In this document: positions 48,248 to 54,200 of the stretch, piece after piece
Position numbering within the stretch: position 1 is the first letter of the stretch
Layout of the letters: every line of letters starts with the position of its first letter
From: Heliocidaris tuberculata
Lineage: Eukaryota > Echinodermata > Echinoidea > Camarodonta > Echinometridae
NCBI GenBank assembly: GCA_025618425.1
Contig: CM046842.1
Span: 26,837,878 to 26,901,877, forward strand
Reading direction: 5' to 3'
Length of the DNA stretch: 64,000 nt
Translations under genes and position numbers: made by a program
Notes under the pieces: generated by a model
The model's database searches: none
What the model was told of the DNA's origin: nothing
What the model saw: the letters and a program-made list of their open reading frames with translations, nothing else

Positions 48248-51200
48248 AGGACTTAATGCATAAACATCTCACAAAATATTAAATCAGATTTCTCTGTCCG
48301 TTTCCAAAACACCTTTTTGTAAGTAAATGAAAGGACCTTTATGGACTTTCAAAGACCACTTGCACTATAATTGGAAGCCCTATGTGATCCAACATTTGCT
48401 GCAATGACTAATGCTCCAGGCTTCTGCGCATTTGCATTGAAGACGTAGGGTTAGAATCGTGGTTGCAATTAGGTTCTAGGTTAGGTTTTGAGTTCGGGTT
48501 AGTGTCAGGGTTAAAACTGGTAAGGCCTATAATGTTTTGTTCAAGGCTGAAATTCGCAATTCGTAAAAAGTCTACGTAACTGACCATGGAGCAAACTGTA
48601 GCCAGAACATGTGTCTACAGCATTTCAATTAATAAAAACCTTGTTTTCAAGACCACAAAAAATTGGTAGCCAATCTCTCTTATTCATCTTACCACAAAGA
48701 ATGGCCCCTTGGACACCTTCTCACATTCTTTCAGTTCTGCCAGACAGCTACTAGCATACGAGTGATCATCGTTGGAGTAGTCCTTTATGCCCCAGTTCAT
48801 GTCACACACCTGGAACTCAAAGCCCCTTTCACGACAGAACGCCCGCAATCGTGGGTAGGCCTTGGCTATCAGAATAGTACGCTCAGCTCCAAGATCTATT
48901 GATAAATAACAGCAAAGATAGACAATGAAAGGAATTGTATGCTCCAAAATTTTTAAAAAAAAATGAAAACTAGAGAGTTTTCGTATGGATATGAGGGCAT
49001 TCAGACACAAATATACTTCGTATAAATATAGGATCATCGTATGAAACGATGCTTTTAGCATCGTTTCGATATACAACATGAGATATGATGTATCGATATA
49101 AGAGCATTCAGACACATAAAAATGTCCTATATCCATACGTCGTATAAGTTGGCGGGGCTTATATAAACACAATACGCAAAGCCCGCGAAAAGTTCGTACT
49201 GCGCAAGGGAGAGACTCATACATATTCATGAGCTTCCCATGAAACTTGACAGTGCGTGAGGTCTGAATGCTGCCATACAATTATCGTGTAACGGTAAGTT
49301 GTGTCTGAATGCTCTCATATCAATATGTCGTATATCGATACATCGTATATCCATACAATGTAGGATAACATCGTATGCTTGAAAGGGGATAATTATGTCA
49401 ATTTAGCATTTATCTTATTTTGATCTAGGTAGCCTGGGCAGGCATGCACCACAAGTACTAATTTTCACACGATTGCAGCATGCCTGCTACATGTATATGA
49501 AAAAAATGATCCAGTATGAAAGAAAGACAAGTTTTGATTGGCCAGATGCGTTCTTTTGTTGGAAAGTTGCAATTTTAAATGTTAATAAATTTTGCTACTA
49601 AAGCAAAGCAACCTAACCAAAATGTTATCATCTTGAAGATCTTCTATATGCCATATAGTTTTCTTACCAGTGAAAGTGGATGAAACATAGAGTCTGAATA
49701 TATTGGACACCCAGGAACAATGGACATCAACCCTACTCTTCAGGACACTGTCAACAGTCTGTTGATATTCCAGAGACCTCTTGGAATCAAGCCCATCATC
49801 AAGGTCAGGATAAGGTGTAGGTACAGGAGATACACAAGAGTAGACATCATGTTCTTTGGCAGTTCTTTGGGATCCACCTTCGGGAGACTCTACTGAAATT
49901 GTTGAATGGCATCTGGTGTCCAAACTGAGGGCAGGGAGCTTCAGGTCCTTACCAGAGTGTGCAGCAAGTGGTGACGATACTCTACTAGTACTGATTGATG
50001 GCAGATGAGACAACTGACTTGGTGACTTGGTGAGAGGAGAAGCAGGTTTACTTTTCCCTATTGCTTTATCAGGCTTGATTCCTACTTCTGGTGGCCTTGG
50101 GGTTCTTGAGGAACTGGCAATAGTGTTTGACATACTTCCATCCCGACTTATGCCGCTAGACAAGCGTGACCTTCCTGACGAGTTCCTGGACCCCATCGAG
50201 GACAAACTGTCTGATAACCCAGTGATGGACTGAAGTTCAAGTGTTTCAGCAGGAGACTTGTCCTGGCTTCCAGCAGTCGCTGGAGGATTTCCCTTCTGGA
50301 ACAAAGGTTGTTCTCCACCGGCTCCTGCTCCATGGACTGTCAATGGTTCAAGAATTGGAGTAGCCGGGATTTCATCTCTTCTGTGAACTTGCTCCTCTGC
50401 TGTTCCTTGAGCTTTGTTCCCTGCATCACGTGCAGTGACAGATTCGTCATGATCAGGTGTTGCAGGGCAACTCTTTGGCAAGGGGGTGAAGGAGAAGGCT
50501 CCAGGATACAACCCGTCATGGACGTGCCCTTCCTTGCTGACACGGCCTCCGATCTCATTGTACTTGGCAAAGATGTCAACCTGACCAGGGGTCTGTAAAA
50601 CAGGAGATGGAGAAAGAAAACAAACATTTTTTTTGCATGATATAGTCACAACAGTTTACTCCAAACAACTTTGCATACATATTTTCCAATAATTAATAAT
50701 TTGTCAGCAAATGCATGTACCTTTCAATATGTTGCCTTATCACTGCCAGAGAATCTTGCAATATTTGTGATAATAACTTTCTTTTCTAGATCAGCCCCAT
50801 GAAATTTAATTTAAAGTGACATGCTAGCTCTTCAGTTAACTGACCCTCAAACTAGCATTGGAAGGCCCAATGTTCCCAAATCAAGTGTTAAATCCTAAAA
50901 CTATAATGCTACATTTTGGTACATTGATATGGGGGGAGGGGGTCCTAATCTTCAAAACACTGCAAAGCCTCATTCACCAAAGTTATCCTTGTATTAATGT
51001 TATACAGCTCTAACTTCTATTTGCCACATGAACTTGCACACACACAAAGAATTAAAAATTCAAACTTGCGCCATAGCTGTATAATTCATCCTTTCATCCA
51101 GAGAAAGGAGGAGTTAAAATTTAAATTACCTCAGTACAGAAAATGAATCCAAATTCATAATGACATTAGATAGAAAGATAACATACTTTATAACCAAGCA

Positions 51201-54200
51201 AAGTTTAGGAAGACAAATATATAATTAAGTGGAGAATTCTGAAACAAATTATTTCATATCAGTCTACAGACATAATAAACTACTGTTATTTTATTTGAGT
51301 TTTCACCAGTATATTTGTTATATGATACAAATTTGAGGTGTTAATCTGTTTTTCTCTGATCATCTTTTTATAAACAAAGTAATGACACATCATGATTTTT
51401 ATTATGATAAAAAATTAAAATTCAAACCTTTGGCTTGAACGTGTACACTTTATCTCCTTGGCTGTCAGATTCCAGTATGTCTTCATCCATCCATGGTTCT
51501 CCTCGCTCTCGAAAACGTTTCTGAGAATGAAACAACAGAAACAATCTTGAACCCTTTCATGACAGGAATTATTTAAGGGCTAAATTGATTACATTTTGTT
51601 CTTCAAATAGGCAACAAAAATATTTTTCTTTTAATGCTACACGGTTGTAATAAAATGTAATGTCTTTGAAAACAACATACATGGCCAATTTGACCAAAAA
51701 ACAAAGATTTTGAACCTCTCAATGTGATGCCTATTTAAGGATTTTCAAGCTTATTTCCTTTTTTTTTTAATTCCTGGCATATCAAATGTAATATGGTCAT
51801 GCAAAAAGAAATGGACACAGTGTGTGCAGAAATTTTTACTCTATCTACTGATGCCTCTGGTATATTTTTGTAGGGATCTGAATCAAAAGTTATTGAGCCA
51901 AACCACAAAAAAGTGATCAATTGTCTCGAAAGGGTTAAAAGTCTTGGAGCCATGCTACATTATAATGATATTTATCTTCTCCACTGGTAGTACAAAATTT
52001 GAGATTAAAGCCCATGCATTATATAAAATTTCATCAACAATATGAAAGTAACAATATACATGTACAATAAAAAAATTTTAATCTGGAAATGAGAATAAAT
52101 GGAGAGAAATTTATTGAACACCATTGTTGATGAGATAAGCCTTTATTTAAGTTAATTAAAATTGAACATGAAAAAAAAATTGAAGAAACTCTGATTTAAG
52201 TATCAAAGCAAGCTGTATAAAATAAAAAAAGTGCAGTTGGATATTTTAAACATAATCTGGGCCATGTTTCTTAAAACTTGTCATCAATAACAAGTTACAA
52301 TAACAGTTATAAGTTACTGAAATCCTTCGAAAGCAAATTTGTCATAGAAATGGGGCAGTTGTTATTGATGACAAGTTTTATGAAACCGGACCCTGTAGTC
52401 AATACAAGGTACTACTCTTTTCTGAAACGTCTGGTTGAAAACTGTAACTTACCCGCAAATAGGATATTATCTTCCTGTCATTGTTCAATCGCATTTTCTT
52501 TAAGGCTTTTCGTCTGGAGTACCGCTGGCTTGCACTCTGTCAAAATAGAATCCACAGACATACAAAGAATGTCATCGAAAATAAGTTCATAACAAATTGG
52601 AAACCATGGGCCTAAGGCAAAAAACGTGTGAGGTGATTCATCAACATGTCTAGGAAACTGGGGTCATAAATATTGTCATACAATGTTTAGTTATGTAAAG
52701 TCAAAGCCTAATATCTCTACTCTGTGAATGTAGATTCTACAAGTTTCATTGTTAAGTTTAAATTTGAATAGCTCCTTGCAGTATCCTATTTTTGAGGAGA
52801 TTTCCTTTTTCTTTTGCTTCTAGAAAAAAAATCTTATTTCAGAGACATTTACTTCACATTATATTCATCTACGCCTACGGTATTGCTCTTTTTTCAATTT
52901 GTAATGCAGCTTTCAATAATAAGACATTTAGCATTTAACCCTTTCAAGACAATTGACCACATTTTGTGGTTTAGCTCAATAACTTTTGATTCTAAAAAAA
53001 TATACCAGATGCATGAATTAGAAGAAGCAAAATTCCCGCGCAAACTATGTCCATTTTTGTTGCATGACCGTATTGGGTTTGATGCCAGGAATTTAAAAAA
53101 TGAGAATAAGCTTTACAAGTGGCAACAAATTAAGAGGTTCAAAATCATTGTTTTGTAAAATCAAAATTTACAATTTTTCAACTATTTGAAAAATTTGGCA
53201 ACCATGTATATTGTTTTGAAAGACATTACACCTTATTAGAACCATGTAGCACTAAAAAAAAAATATTATTGCTGCCAATTTGAAGAATAAAATGTGATCA
53301 TTTAGCCCTTAAATAATTCCTGTCCTGAAAGGGTTAACCCGCTGGATACAATTTGATTTTGGTATAACACACATTTCCCATAGACTTCAGCCAAAGTTAT
53401 CTCGGGCCTAGTATTCAAGGGGTTAAAAGTTTAACATATAAAACAAGGATCATGAACTTCATTTAAAAAAATCCAATCAAGATATAATATGAAAACTAAG
53501 TCTACTCCTGAGGATCAAAGGTGGTGCAAGAAGGGCAATTTGCTTCCCCTTTCAAAAGATATATATATATATATATATATGTTAGCAAATATATAAATTG
53601 TGTTACCCACCAGAGGGTATCTTAAAGATGATGTCCTGGAATCGTTGAAAATTAGGAAATCTTGGTGGTTACTTTATACTTGAAACGTTTGCTGCTATGA
53701 TTGGTGGCAAAATGTGTTTAATTCCAACAACCCCCTCCCCCTCCCCCCCCCCCCCTCCCTCCTCCTCAACTGTGTTGATAGCCCTATGGGCCTATCAGAG
53801 CCCTTACTCCATTGGTGTCAGGTCCAGCATAAGAAGCCGAAATGAACTTTGACCTCTGATCATCTGTTTTGGTGTCTGTGGTAGAGTCGACAGAAGATGA
53901 TGCCTGGTCAGTCTGCAAAGAACAAAAAGTATATGGAAAGAGTTTTATAAGATCACATGAAACAGAATATTCAAAGATTTTTTTGCACTTTCATATTGAT
54001 ATATTTTTCCTTATTTCTTTCTCAAATAAATCACTTATAACTGAAAATTGTGGAGAGAGTGGATGAACCCAGTGCATCACATGAGCTCTGAAGATTTGGA
54101 AAAGAAACTGTGAAGTAGCCATGGACGCCTTAGGTTACAGGATTTTAATATCAATTTTACAAACTCTAATCTAATTCATTGGTTATTGACACTTTTTTTT

